Shown in pieces: positions 9,308 through 21,000 of a stretch of 64,000 nt of DNA. Source of the stretch: Paramicrosporidium saccamoebae (Eukaryota > Rozellomycota). The notes beneath the pieces are model-generated. The model saw nothing but the letters and a program-made list of their open reading frames with translations. It was not told where the DNA came from and did not search any database. Position numbers and translations under genes: made by a program. How positions within the stretch are numbered: position 1 is the stretch's first letter; the number at the start of each line of letters is the position of its first letter. The stretch lies in the NCBI GenBank assembly GCA_002794465.1, contig MTSL01000149.1, forward strand, positions 1-64,000. The letters are read 5' to 3'.

Positions 9308-11605
9308 ATGGTAACCAAAGACCGACTCTCCGCCCTCGCTGGCCAGGTAAAACGAAATGACGAAGAATACGCACCTGATGGCAAATTTGTGGGTGGCCGT
9401 AACTCGGATGAGCGGGTCCCACAGAGGTAAACAAATTACGGAGCTTACCGAATAGTGGACGGCAGGACTTGGAGATGGAGCGTCGCAGTGCTTCCTTTGA
9501 TTCGCGTGAGATGAACTATTATGTCCATGGTGGAAAGCATGTCGTAGAGGTAATCCAAGGCGCAGTGAGCGACCTTTTAGCTCCGAGAAAAAATGCTTCA
9601 GCAATTTGAGCGTGATCCTCATTTCCGCGTCGATGACCATTACGACCTCACCAAAGATGAGCAGCGCAAGCGTGCCATGACCAGAGTACTATCATGTTAC
9701 GGAGCTGGATGGTTTAGCTGAGAAGCATGATTCAATTTGTGAATAACGAGTCTCCTAAGGACTTTACCCTTCGGCTGCAATTGCTCATTCTTGTCGATCC
9801 TGGATTCCTTACTCGTCTGGCGGTGCATTACGGATTGTTTTTGAACACTATTATGGGGCAGGGAACGCCTGAACAAGTTTCGTACTGGGTGGGCCGTGGG
9901 GCTGGCGACTTTAAGGGAATAATTGGATGCTATGCAATGACAGAACTTGGGTAATTATGGGAGGCCATTTCCTAAGCACGTAGGCATGGATCCAATGTCG
10001 CGGGAATTGAAACGACAGCAACATTTGATCACGAATCGGATGAATTTGTAATCCATACTCCTTCTTTGACTGCAACCAAGTGGTGGATCGGAGGAGCTGC
10101 TGAATCTGCCACGCATTCCACAGTCTTTGCGAATTTGGTGGTGGATGGAAAACGCTACGGAGTGAAGCCATTCGTCGTGCAGGTGCGTGATCCCGAGACT
10201 TTTGCCCTTCTCCCTGGCGTCACGATTGGAGACTGTGGGACTAAGATGGTGCCACAACCGGTCGTATTTTATCTTGTAGGGTCGGAATGCTATTGATAAT
10301 GGATGGATTCAATTCACTGACGTGAGGATCCCGCGTACCAACATGCTGATGAGATATACCAAGGTTACTCGTAAGGGCCTTGTCTCGGAGCCGCCAATGG
10401 CACAACTTGCCTATGGAGCCTTGATCTTTGGACGTGTTTCAATTGTCCGTGAAAGCGCCGAATGCGCAAAGAAGGCCGTGACCATTGCAATTCGTTATGG
10501 CTGTGTTCGTCGCCAATTTGGCGGCCATGGTGGCCTGGAGACTAAGATTATTGATTACCAAACCCATCAGCAACGTCTTATCCCATTACTCGCTCAGACT
10601 TTTGCAATCTCCTTCACTGCCATGGAAGTGGGGAGAATTTATGAGAATATCATGACTTTGTTAGAGCAAACCAAGCCGGGTGATCCTGACATGATGAAGA
10701 CGATTGATGCCCTGAAGGAGACTCATGCAACCTCGGCGGGGCTAAAGGCCTTGTGCACATGGAAGACTCTTGAAATGATTGAGCAATGTCGCCAGACGCT
10801 GGGCGGGCTGGGGTACAGCTCTTATGCTGGTCTTGCTTCGTTGTTCCAGGATTTCGCAGTGCAGTGCACTTGGGAGGGAGACAACACTGTCCTCACCCTG
10901 CAAACAGGAAGGTATCTGATCAACTGCGTGCGTGATCGCGCCAAGGGCAAAAAGCTGCCCAGCGGAGTTGGATACTTGAATCATATTCCTGGAATACTGA
11001 CAAAGACATGTTCTTATAGTGATCTTAGCGATTTAAGCGCTATTACAGAGGCATTCGACGTTACCACAGCCAACTTTGCTGTGAATGCTGCCAAAGCATA
11101 CAAAGACTTACTCTCGAAGGGTCTCTCTGAGGACGATGCGCAACTTCAGTGCGGAGTCCAAAAGTCTGCAGCAGCCAAGATTCACTGTCTCGGATATCTA
11201 TTCCATCGTTTCCGTGACGCCAGCAACAAAGCACCGAACGGGCTTAAGGCTGTTCTTGAAGACTTGTGTAAAATGTACGGTCTCTCTACCATCAAGGAGA
11301 ACGCAGGTGCCTTTCTACAATATGGCTATTTTAAGCCCTCTCAGATGAGCGACTTGGACAATAAGATATTGGAATTGTTTGCAAAGATCCGACCACAACT
11401 TGTCGCCCTCACTGACTCGCTTGGATTGACTGACTATGCCGTCAACTCTCCCTTGGGCTCATCCGATGGCGACGTGTATCGCCGAATGTTTGAACGCGTG
11501 ACTCACTGTAATCCGTATAAACAGCATCCGTACTTTGAAGATGTAATCAAGCCAGTGCTTCTGCGCACTGACACGGTGGTTGAAAAAATTAACATGAACG
11601 AATAG
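9308..11605 (+). CDS. acyl-CoA oxidase (713 aa, five introns)
   Basis: FAD-dependent first enzyme of peroxisomal beta-oxidation, making trans-2-enoyl-CoA and H2O2. Exons are 9308-9426, 9456-9549, 9581-9685, 9718-9950, 9984-10248 and 10280-11605, with introns of 29, 31, 32, 33 and 31 nt. The N-terminal exons read [18 protein letters not shown] and FERDPHF, as in the ACOX N-terminal domain. Then come the family signatures [37 protein letters not shown] and [17 protein letters not shown], and the C-terminal [12 protein letters not shown] and [14 protein letters not shown], whose Glu is the expected catalytic base. The protein ends KINMNE, so no PTS1 tripeptide is visible; targeting would need PTS2 or a non-canonical route. 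An equal-length open frame on the other strand around 9278-9640 is a shadow. Confidence 0.95.
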
Positions 11606-11668
11606 TATTAATAACCCAAGGTATTAATGATGGCGACCTGCTGATCAATACATATGAATAATTATGAA

Positions 11669-11780
11669 TTCTGGTGTGTCTGGGGTGTGTGTAATGTCTG
11701 GGGTTTTTGGGGCGTTTGAGGCGTTTGGAGTTTCTGTAATGTCTGGAGTGTAATTTCTGTGGCGCAATGTTTGTAGTAAA
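11669..11780 (+). repeat. G/T-rich degenerate minisatellite
   Basis: Repeated variants of GTCTGGGGT, GCGTTTGAG and GTTTGGAGT in the intergenic space after the acyl-CoA oxidase gene (11606-11960). The reverse translation gives a QTPQTPQKPQTL-like run that is not a plausible protein. A similar unit family occurs at 49718-49850. Confidence 0.65.
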
Positions 11781-11960
11781 TCCTTATTATTGGGCGTTTG
11801 ATCCAGAATATACTAGTCCTCACAAGAATAATTAAAGTAACTTGCGCCAAGTGGGAGTATGATAGGGTAAACTTCTTTACAAAAAAATGAGCCTCGTATC
11901 GGCTGGCCAATCCAAATACATACATAGGGATAGTGACCAGGCCTCAGAGTACGAGTGAAG

Positions 11961-12580
11961 ATGGAGATGCTTTTGGCGTTTAAAAGTAAAATGGAAAATT
12001 TGCTACAGAGTGTACCGTTGTTGACAAGAACTGTAAAGCAAGCAGAACCCAAAGTAACCCGCCGTGAAAAGAAGCAGAAGAAGAAGGAACACGTGCCTAT
12101 GAAACAAAAGGTTGTACGAGAGCCAAAGCGAGTTGGTTCGGCTACTCCGGCTGCAGCCGAGACAGTTCTCTTTAACAAGCTCGCCTTTACTGATGCAGAT
12201 ACTAAGGCGGCCAAGAAGAACCGAATGCCCAAAAACCCGAAACAAGCTCTAGCTGCCGTCGAGAGGAAGCGCGAAAAACTTTCGGCTCTCCGTGAACGTG
12301 ATCCGTCACTCGCCAAGGCTGCAGAGGGGAAGGATGCATGGTCCAAAGCCATCGACCGTGCCCAAGGAACCGTGGTTCGTGACGACCCTCGTCTGTTGAA
12401 GCGATCTCTCGCAAGAATGCAAAAGGAAAAGGAGCGAGGGAAGAAACGATGGGAGGAGCGAGTGGAAAAGGTGAAAGACGAAAAGCTTGCCAAGCAGAAG
12501 AAGAGAAAAGACAATATTGATGCAAGAAAGGCAGAGAAGAAGAGTGGCAAGAGCAAAAGCAAGGGAGCGGGAAAGGGAGC
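11961..12580 (+). CDS. SURF6/Rrp14-family nucleolar protein, 3' end lost in gap
   Basis: Nucleolar RNA-binding protein needed for 40S and 60S ribosome biogenesis. The frame is open from ATG 11961 into the run of Ns. The conserved SURF6 C-terminal block is seen from about residue 95: AWSKAIDRAQGTVVRDDPRL, LLKRSLARMQKEKERGKKRW, then EERVEKVKDEKLAKQKKRKDN. The N-terminus is Lys/Arg-rich (TRREKKQKKKEHVPMK). Family proteins end within about 20-30 residues of this point (usually a pGFEG-like end), so the stop is probably inside or just after the 186-bp gap. Sequence after the gap does not obviously continue the protein. Confidence 0.85.
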
Positions 12581-12766
12581 NNNNNNNNNNNNNNNNNNNN
12601 NNNNNNNNNNNNNNNNNNNNNNNNNNNNNNNNNNNNNNNNNNNNNNNNNNNNNNNNNNNNNNNNNNNNNNNNNNNNNNNNNNNNNNNNNNNNNNNNNNNN
12701 NNNNNNNNNNNNNNNNNNNNNNNNNNNNNNNNNNNNNNNNNNNNNNNNNNNNNNNNNNNNNNNNNN
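12581..12766. other. assembly gap (186 Ns)
   Basis: A run of unknown bases immediately after a purine-rich stretch (GGGAGCGGGAAAGGGAGC). It removes the 3' end of the SURF6-like gene. Translations crossing it are not real evidence. The 180 bp after it (12767-12946) are AT-rich with no clear exon. Confidence 0.99.
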
Positions 12767-12946
12767 AGAACAAAAAACAATAGATGAACTATTTGTGAAG
12801 TTTTTAATAACGGCTACCAAGTCCGCTGGTATGATACGCATTCTCGTAAACCTTTCATCTCTAGCCTCCAAATACAATCTAATGAGCCCTTTGTCTCTAG
12901 TTTCCATATACACTCGCTCATAAACATCTCATATTGATATATATTA

Positions 12947-14521
12947 TTACAATGGTTTCCATAATCTAAGCGATCCATCAACCGAAAAAGACACTAGTTG
13001 ATTATAAAGGGGATGGGAGACGCATCCAATATTTTCACCTGTACACTCGATTTCAGTGACAATAGCCGATCCAGTGTCAATGCAAGAAATAAAACCCTTT
13101 TCGTGGACCAAGTAAAGATATCGCTGATGGGGAGAAGCAGCGGCGGTCACAACATCATTATGTTTCGAAATAAACTCTTGCCTCGTCTTCCCATCTGGTC
13201 CTACTACTAGGGCTCTTCCGGATCTTGAACAAACTATTAAATTGTCTGTGGCTGAACACGGAATAAGTTTTTGTATTGCTCCATGCGAAAGACGATCAGT
13301 GGAGAAGGGGAGGACAGTGTCAATGCAAGAGCTGCGGCGCATATCAAAAATATTGAGCTTTCCATCGGCGCCGCACGAATACAAGAGAGTCTCGTCCCGG
13401 TTAAAGGCGACATCGGTGACAAAAGAGTCGTGTTGGCTGGAAAATTCCTTGACAATTCGTCCAGATTTGAGTCCAGTCAGACGGATGGCCCCATCGTATC
13501 CAGCAGTAAGGAGCGTTTGTCCATCACGAGCCAACTTGATCACTGAAACACCGTCTTTATGGAGCAGATTGAACCTGCTGATACAGCTGCCAGTGTCGGT
13601 ACGCCAAACTGCCGCCTCGCCCCCGTGTGTCCCCACAGCAAGGACGCTGCCGTCATGGTTGAATGATAGCGCAATCACTGCATGTTCCATTACCATCATG
13701 GACGACTCATTCTGCTGATATGTTAGGTCCAGACGACGTTGGCCGGTTATGGGGTTGAGAATCTCAATGAATCCATCAGCCAACCCCACAGCAAGCCATG
13801 CGCCATTGGCGGAAAAGGCTGCACTTTCAACATGTGCACCGGCAGCTAGTGTTCTCCTTTTGAAGCATTTAGTTATAGGAACATCTACAGTCTCGGCGGA
13901 AATGCTGCCTTCAGGAACAATTCCATGGAAAATATCATATACCGAGTCTGCGGGAACTATATCGCCTTGTATCTGCATCTGGATTGCCTGTCCCAACAGC
14001 GTCAACAGCCTCCCATTGGGTGCAATCCTCAGCTCCTGCATAACCTTTTGGGCCACTCTTCCACGACGTTCCTCTGCAGCCACCCCAAAGTAGGACTCTA
14101 CTCCCAGACTGCCTCCCAAACTAGCCTGTGAGATAAAGTTCTCCAACTTGAGGTATCGGCGTTCGTTCTGGTTACGCAGGGTTTGGCAGACTGAACCACG
14201 GAAGACGAGACGTGCAGTGTCCATGTCACCCTGCACGACGAGTTCCACAATGAGCAGCTCATGGAGGTCAAAGAGTGCAGTCGGCGGAAGAACAATCGTA
14301 GAGAGAATGCCAAGGACTGAATCCCACTTGCCCTGTCGGATAGAATCTATAAGGGGGGCTGGGTCTTGTAAAGAGTTCATGGTGACTCCTGATTCTTGGT
14401 TCAGTGTTTTCAGTGTGTCAACTAGTCCATTCTCTCGCAAAAATTGCATTATCAAACGTATCACACTATAAAGTCAATAAAAATACTGGCCCTACTCTGC
14501 AGATTCGATTTGCACCGGCAT
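12947..14521 (-). CDS. smu1: SMU1 spliceosomal WD40 protein (514 aa)
   Basis: B-complex spliceosome factor that acts with RED/IK. Exon 1 is 14496-14521 and exon 2 is 12947-14465, with a 30-nt intron (14466-14495). Splicing produces MPVQIESADVIRLIMQFL, matching the SMU1 LisH N-terminus and fixing the start. A CTLH-like helical region follows (about 35-190, IDSIRQGKWDSVLGIL), then seven WD repeats (about 210-514: HVESAAFSANGAWLAVG, DGFIEILNPITGQ, LKSGRIVKEF) and a terminal SVDGSLRLWKP. Length equals human SMU1 (513). It is divergent from RFC1, with about 170 bp between start codons. Confidence 0.96.
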
Positions 14522-14692
14522 CCAGTCAGACCTGGGTTCTTTGCCTCCAGCTGTCGGTGTCAACCTGCGTCAGTTACACCTATGCCAGTACCATATCGTC
14601 ACCCTTCTAATCAATAGGGAATCCAGGACTTTTTCCGGGCCAAAAGCAGAGAGGATACGCCATCCGGGGCAATTAAAAACGTCACACAGGAA

Positions 14693-17204
14693 ATGAGTGA
14701 GTCGGACCCTTTTTCCCAGAAATTATCCCGCTCCAAAAAGACGCTTGTCAAGACTGTAAGATTATCATTAATTTTGGTAATGGCTAGACTCTGACGACAA
14801 GAAAGAATCCCTTAATTATTGACGATGATGAACCTGAGACGATAGCTAAAAAAACCAAGATTGCTAGCGAGAGTCCGTCACTCAAAGCGAGTTCTAAATC
14901 GTCCAAGAAGGCCTCTCCAGTAAAAACGTTGCCTAAGAAAGCTTCACCGATGAAGACTTCTCCGGTAAAACCTTCACCTAAAAAGGCTTCGCCAAAGAAG
15001 ATGGAGATTGATGAGCCAGTGGTCGTCGAACCAGCAAAGTCGGGTTTCCGTCATTATATGCAACGAAAGGCGGCGGGGCCGATTGCACCAGGTTCCAAGG
15101 AAATTCCTCAGGGCGCACCCAACTGTTTGGCTGGTCTGACATTTGTATTTACTGGTGAGCTCGATTCTCTTAGTCGCGAAGATGCACAGGATTTGGTAAA
15201 GAGATATGGCGGCAGGATCACTACGGCCCCAAGTGGCAAAACTAGCCATGTCGTGGTGGGACGCGAGGCGGGAGAATCAAAGTTGGCCAAGATTGCCGCA
15301 CTCAAACTAAGCACACTGGATGAGGATGGATTGCTCAACCTGATCCGTGCGAGCGCTAGTGTGCCCTTTACTGATGAACAGATTGTCAAGGCGACTTTTG
15401 TGGCCCAACCAAAACCAGTCAAACTTCCACAGGTTGTACAATCAGAGAATACAAAGTATGAAATGTGGACCACTAAGTATGCTCCGCAAAGTGAAGATGA
15501 GCTGATTGGGAATCACTCGCATTATGAAAAGCTTATTCAGTGGCTTGAGTCCTGGTATGTTTGCAATCTAGCTAATTAGCGTAGGACTTTTACAGCAGGA
15601 GAAAAGGCTGTTTTGATATCCGGTCCGCCTGGGATTGGAAAGACGACGGCTGCACACATGGCGTGCCGACAATTAAACATGGAATCAGTCGAAATGAATG
15701 CCAGCGACACCCGCAGCAAGTCGTCCCTTCACGATCACGTCCGTGACATTATTGATAATCGGACATTGACAGGCTTCTCAGACTTTTTCTCAAAGGTATT
15801 AGGACGTGGAATGTTTGACAAAGTTATCCAGGAGAATGGACAGGCGGGTGGAAAGCGCAAAGAAAAACGACAGGTGCTCATTATGGACGAGGTAGATGGG
15901 ATGTCATCGGGCGATCGTGGAGGAATGATGGAACTCATCCAGTTGATCAAAAAGTCCAAGGTACGGCAAAGATGTTGTGTCATGGTTAGATCCCCATTAT
16001 TTGCATTTGCAACGACAGAAGTAGCCCCAAAGTGCGATCGCTAGCAAATTATTGTCTTGATCTGCGCTTCCGACGTCCGGATGCTCGATCGGTGCTGCCC
16101 CGGGTCATGGCGATTGCAAAGAAGGAAGGATTGGAGTTGGGGACAAATACTGTGGAAGAGTTGGTGGCCAGCACCCAGGGGGATATTCGTCAAATATTGA
16201 ATCTATTATCGACCTTTCGCCTTACCATGAAGACTATGGATTATGATCAGAGCAAGTTGCTTGGGGCAGGTAGTAGAAAGGATCTTGAGCAAGGACCATT
16301 TGATGCTGTTCCGGCGCTCCTCGGATCAAGTTATGATCGCATGTCGCTGTCTGACAAGATTGACCAATACTTTATAGACAGTTCGTTAGTTCCGTTAATG
16401 GTGCAGGAAAACTACACCAAGGCACGCGCAAATAGCAGTCGAACGTTGAATGGAATGGTAGGAGGACATTCGTATATCGAGCTGACTAGGGCAGCGGCCG
16501 ATTCCATTTCAGAGGCCGACTTGGTCGAATCACTAATCCGAGGATCGAACCAGGAATGGTCTCTGTCTCCCTTTCATGCGGTCATGTCCTGTGTCCGTCC
16601 TGCTTACTATTGCCATGGGAGTGTGGGAGGACGGGTCGACTTTGCCTCCTGGCTGGGACAAAATTCAAAGCAAACTAAGAATTGGCGTCTACTGGGTGAT
16701 CTAGCCAAACATTCTTACTTCCGCACCGTGACCAACAAGACGGAAATGCGTCTGGTCTACGTCCCAGTTTTGGCCAAGACGCTCTTGCATCCATTGATCA
16801 GTCGGGGTGCGGAGGGAATCGACGAGGTAGTCAATGTAATGGACTCCTACTACTTGTCACGAGAGGATTTTGATAGTGTTCTCGAGTTGGTGACGGATGC
16901 CAGCTGTAATATGGGTGCTTATGCAAGGATCCCGACTGCAACCAAGACAGCCTTTACCCGAAAATACAATCAAGGGGTCCATAAGCTGCCCTACTCGATC
17001 GGCGGAGGTGTGGCTTCGGTAAAGAAAATTTCTGAAGTAGTGACGGGTGCTGACGGCGCAGAAGGTGCCGCTGAAGAAGCCGATGCCAGTCTCATCATGG
17101 CAGATAATGGAGAGAGTGATGCCGAAGATATCAGCAAAGACAAGATGATCAAGGCGAAAAAGAGTACTGCCGGAAGAGGTCGCGGTCGTGGAAGGGGGAA
17201 ATAA
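14693..17204 (+). CDS. rfc1: replication factor C large subunit RFC1 (806 aa)
   Basis: Largest subunit of the PCNA clamp loader. Exons are 14693-14755, 14788-15554, 15585-15960 and 15990-17204, with introns of 32, 30 and 29 nt. A basic N-terminal tail has SPKKASP/SPMKTSP/SPVKPSP repeats (about 55-85). The BRCT domain is at about 125-200 (LAGLTFVFTGELDSLSRE, DLVKRYGGRI). The AAA+ module has Walker A GPPGIGKTT, the Walker B variant LIMDEVDGM typical of RFC1, and sensor 1 IPIICICNDRSSPK, which appears only when the third intron is removed. The RFC1 C-terminal domain and a Gly/Arg tail follow. At 806 aa it resembles yeast Rfc1 (861) rather than the longer human protein. No PIP box is obvious at the N-terminus. 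Confidence 0.96.
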
Positions 17205-17356
17205 TAAATCATTTTTGCATGATTCGTACCGAGCTAGTTCAGTATCTAGTAGATTGCCTGTTATACTTAATTACGCGAAAGGGAATAATGTAGTTAAAGA
17301 GTTTAACATATATATATGGACCAGATTGCAGACGAGTTCATTTTAAGCATCATGAC

Positions 17357-17447
17357 CCTACGGACCTGGGGTACGAAATAGTACTGCCCAACGCTGTGCA
17401 AAAGGGCATGTGAATAAACATTTATTGTATTGTACGGACCTGGGGTA
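17357..17447 (+). repeat. duplicated TACGGACCTGGGGTA in the UBC12 upstream region
   Basis: The identical 15-mer appears at about 17359-17373 and 17433-17447 in the 288-bp RFC1-UBC12 spacer. The second copy begins the recurring upstream motif (GACC-GGG ... CCTTTAATACCAACCTCACA) that ends about 20 bp before the UBC12 start. Confidence 0.7.
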
Positions 17448-17492
17448 GAGAGCCTTTAATACCAACCTCACAGTAATCGTTTTGCATGGCTC

Positions 17493-18067
17493 ATGATGGG
17501 ACAAGTTCGGTTATCTGGGGAACCCTGTACTGATAGGAGGACGGCAGCCGAGATTAGATTAGACAAAGGCAAACATGACCTGTTGTGTTTACGTGATAGA
17601 CTTTGACGAGTTACTGTTGCCGGAATGCATTAAATGCACACGGGACCCTCTTGACCCATATACATTAGCCGTCAGTATTGCCCCACCTGATGGCCCTTAT
17701 CACATGGGAACTATTGGCTTTCGCATCCAATTCAAGCCCACCTATCCGTTCACTCCGCCCCGCGTGCATTGTCTGCACCGAATCTTCCATCCAAACATTG
17801 ACGTCCATGGAAACGTGTGTCTCAACATTTTGCGTCTGGATTGGAGCCCGGTTTTGTCGTTGACTGCAGTCTTGCTGGGTCTGCTGCAGCTCTTCCTGGA
17901 GCCTGCATCCGATGAGCCTCTCAATCACGGTACATCCTGGATACAACTAATCGACAGAGGCTGGAGAGATGATGACGCGAGATTGCAGCCAATTCCTTTC
18001 GATGGTACAACACACCATGACGGGGGGCGGCTATAACGGACTAGTCTATGACAAAATAGTTTTGTAA
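17493..18067 (+). CDS. ubc12: NEDD8-conjugating enzyme UBC12 (UBE2M), 171 aa
   Basis: E2 that transfers NEDD8 to cullins. Exons are 17493-17568, 17600-17939 and 17968-18067. The first intron (31 nt, 17569-17599) starts GC and ends AG; without it the frame hits a stop, and with it RLDK joins DFDELLLPE. The second (28 nt) restores the end NHEAGEMMTRD ... VQHTMTGGG. The UBC fold shows YPFTPPRVHCLHRIFHPNID, the active Cys in GNVCLNIL, then DWSPVLSL and LFLEPASDEPLN, all UBC12-like. The N-terminal extension is short and lacks the usual MIKLFSLK peptide that docks on the NEDD8 E1 and DCN1. The next gene begins 13 bp after the stop. Confidence 0.93.
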
Positions 18068-18080
18068 ATTAAACCAGGGC

Positions 18081-21000
18081 ATGTATCTGTACCATTTAAC
18101 GGTGCAAACTCCCACACATATCCCACAATCCATTGTGGGCAGTTTCACAGACGACTCGACACAGGAGCTGGTGGCCATCCGCGGAACCACGTGGATCGAG
18201 CTGCTTCGTCTTGACGCGACGACGGGTCGTCTCACAACGGTACATCGACAAAACTGTTTCTGCACACTACGGTCCCTCGCTACGCTGCGAATGACTGGAG
18301 ACAAGAGAGATTATTTGGTGCTGGGCACAGATTCAGGTCGACTGGTGGTATTGGAGTGGAGCGATGGGTGGCGTACCGTTCATCAGGAGACGTACGGAAG
18401 GAGCGGTGTAAGAAGGACGACGGCGGGAGAGCTTGTAGCAAGCGATGTACGGGGAAGAGCAGTAATGACAGCGGCAGTGGAACGACAGAAATTAGTGTAT
18501 CTGATGAACCGCGACCCCAACACGAATCGCTTGACCATATCCTCACCGCTCGAATCGAGTAAAAGCAATTTGGTTGTATTCTCCTTGACTGCTGTTGATG
18601 TCGGCTATGAAAATCCCCTCTTTGCTGCCCTGGAAGTGGACACGACATTAGCTGTGAATGGAGAGGTGACTGAGGCGGAGCAGTTGGACCGGATAGTGAC
18701 ATTCTACGAAGTGGATCTCGGTCTTAACCATGTGACGCGGAAATGGAGTGAATCAGTAGACAAGAGCTCAAACCTGGTTTTTGCAGTGCCGGGAGGAGAG
18801 GATGGACCCAGTGGAGTATTGGTGTGTCATGCAGGAGGATTGACATGGCATCGGATGGGCTATAAATCTGTAACAGCAAAAATTCCTCTAAGACGCGATC
18901 CCCTAGTGACTACAGCCAAGCGAGGCGTCATTGTGATCAATGGAGTGGTAGTTAGGATCAAGGATGGCTTCTTCTTCCTCCTGCAAACCGAAGAGGGGGA
19001 TTTGTTCCGGGTAGACACTGTCTATGAAAAGGACTCTGTGACTTTACTGAATGTTTCCTATTTCGATACTGTTCCGGTAGCGGCCACTATGCAAATATTC
19101 CGTTCAGGATTTCTCTTTCTTGGAAGCGAATTTACCTCTCATTGTCTGTATCAGATCCAATCACTGGGCGAACCAGAGGTTAGGGAAGCTGATAATTTTG
19201 TTCCACACAATTTGCAACATTTGTCGCTGGTGGATCGACTGGAGAATTACTCTGAACTGACGGATGGACGGATGATGAATTTAGGGGGAGAGGAGACTGC
19301 GCAAGTGTATTCATTGCAAGGACGGGCACAACATTCCACCTTTAACATAATGCGCCAGGGACTGCAAGTGACAGAGGTGGCAGCATCTGATCTTCCAATG
19401 AAGCCCACCGGTATCTGGACCCTGAAGCAGACCCTCTCGGATGTCCACGATGCATTCATAGTAGTTTCCTTTGAAAACAGCACTGTGGCACTGCAAATAG
19501 GAGAAACAGTGGAGGAGGCCACTGACACGGGACTAATACCCAGTGCATCTTCGGTGGCCGTGGGCCAACTTTACGATGGCTCAATTGTGCAGATCCATCC
19601 AACTGGAGTTCGTCAGATCCGATCTGACCAAAGAATCAATGAATGGAATACCCCCACTGGCGTCAACATCCAACATGCGGCCATCAATCAACGACAAGTG
19701 GTGGTGGCCATGGACAACAATTCATTAATCTACTTTGAGACGGATCTGAGTGGAATTTTGTTGGAGAAAAAGTCAACTTTGGATTTACCTGAAGCAGCCA
19801 TCTCCCTGGCGATAGGACCGGTACCAGAAGGGAGACAACGCTCCCGGTTCCTTGCAATGGGAAGTGCCGATTTAACGGTAAGAATTCTGTGCTGTGATCC
19901 AGACGACTGTCTTGAGCCGCTTAGTCTGCAAGCATTGGCAGCACCGCCAACAGCTCTAATGATCAGCGAGTCAGGACCAATGTTGCTGGGCGGTTCATTG
20001 GTTTTGGATGTGGGATTGGAGAATGGGGTGTATGCACGTCTATCTTTGGATGCCACAAATGGTGCATTGACTGATGCGCGCACCCGTTTCCTGGGACCGG
20101 CTCCGGTGCGTCTTGCCACGGCTGCCACTGAACTAACCGGGAGGAATGCAATGGTGGCATTCTCTACCCGTCCATGGCTGGGATTCAATGCCCATGGTCA
20201 ATCCAACCTGATTCCCCTCTCATTGCCGCCAATCAATGCGGCAGCTCCCTTTTCCTCGGAACAATGTCCGGCAGGAATTGTAGTGCTAACGGAAAATGTT
20301 TTGCGGATTGTAATGGTGGAGAGTTTGGAGGATCGCTATACGAAGCATTCCATTCCCCTGGAACACACTCCCCGAAAGTTGGCTTTCCATCCGGGGGCCA
20401 ATCTGTTTGCAGTCATTGAAAGTGACCATCGAGGCCACAGTACCGACCAACGCCAACAGATTGAGCAGTCCTGGGGATTAGAAAGTGACGGCTCCAATGA
20501 GCAGTTGGATCAAAGGTGGACACACTATTCCTTCAAGGGGAAATGGAACTCTTGCGTACGTCTCATCTCTCCTGTCAGCGGGACTCTGGCCGCAGTCCAT
20601 CACTTTGTTAACAACGAGGCAGCTACTGGAGTGGCTTGGGTAACATTCCACGATCGGCTGAATGAACTGTATTTGGCTGTGGGTGTAGCCAAGGACATGA
20701 GCATTTCCCCCCGATCAGCAGTGTCATCTTCCATTCTGTTGTTTCTGGTGGATCCAACCAATGGGACATTGACATTGACCCATAGCACTCCGGTGGATGA
20801 GATTCCCTCCTGTCTTTCAGCATTTGGAGGACGATTACTGGCTGGAGTGGGATCGGCGCTGCGCTTGTACGATATTGGTAAGAAGAGATTACTACGAAAG
20901 TGCGAGACGCGTCTGCCTGGCTTTGCCACGTGTTTACAGTCGCAGGGATGGCGGGTGTTTGTGGGTGACAGTGAGGCATCAGTGCTACTGTACCAATATC

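Noticed and set aside
9278-9640. 120-codon minus-strand frame
   Set aside because: Opposite the first exons of acyl-CoA oxidase, whose spliced frame gives clear family sequence.
11813-12913. 366-codon minus-strand frame reading through the gap
   Set aside because: It depends on translating Ns and is antisense to the Lys-rich SURF6 frame.
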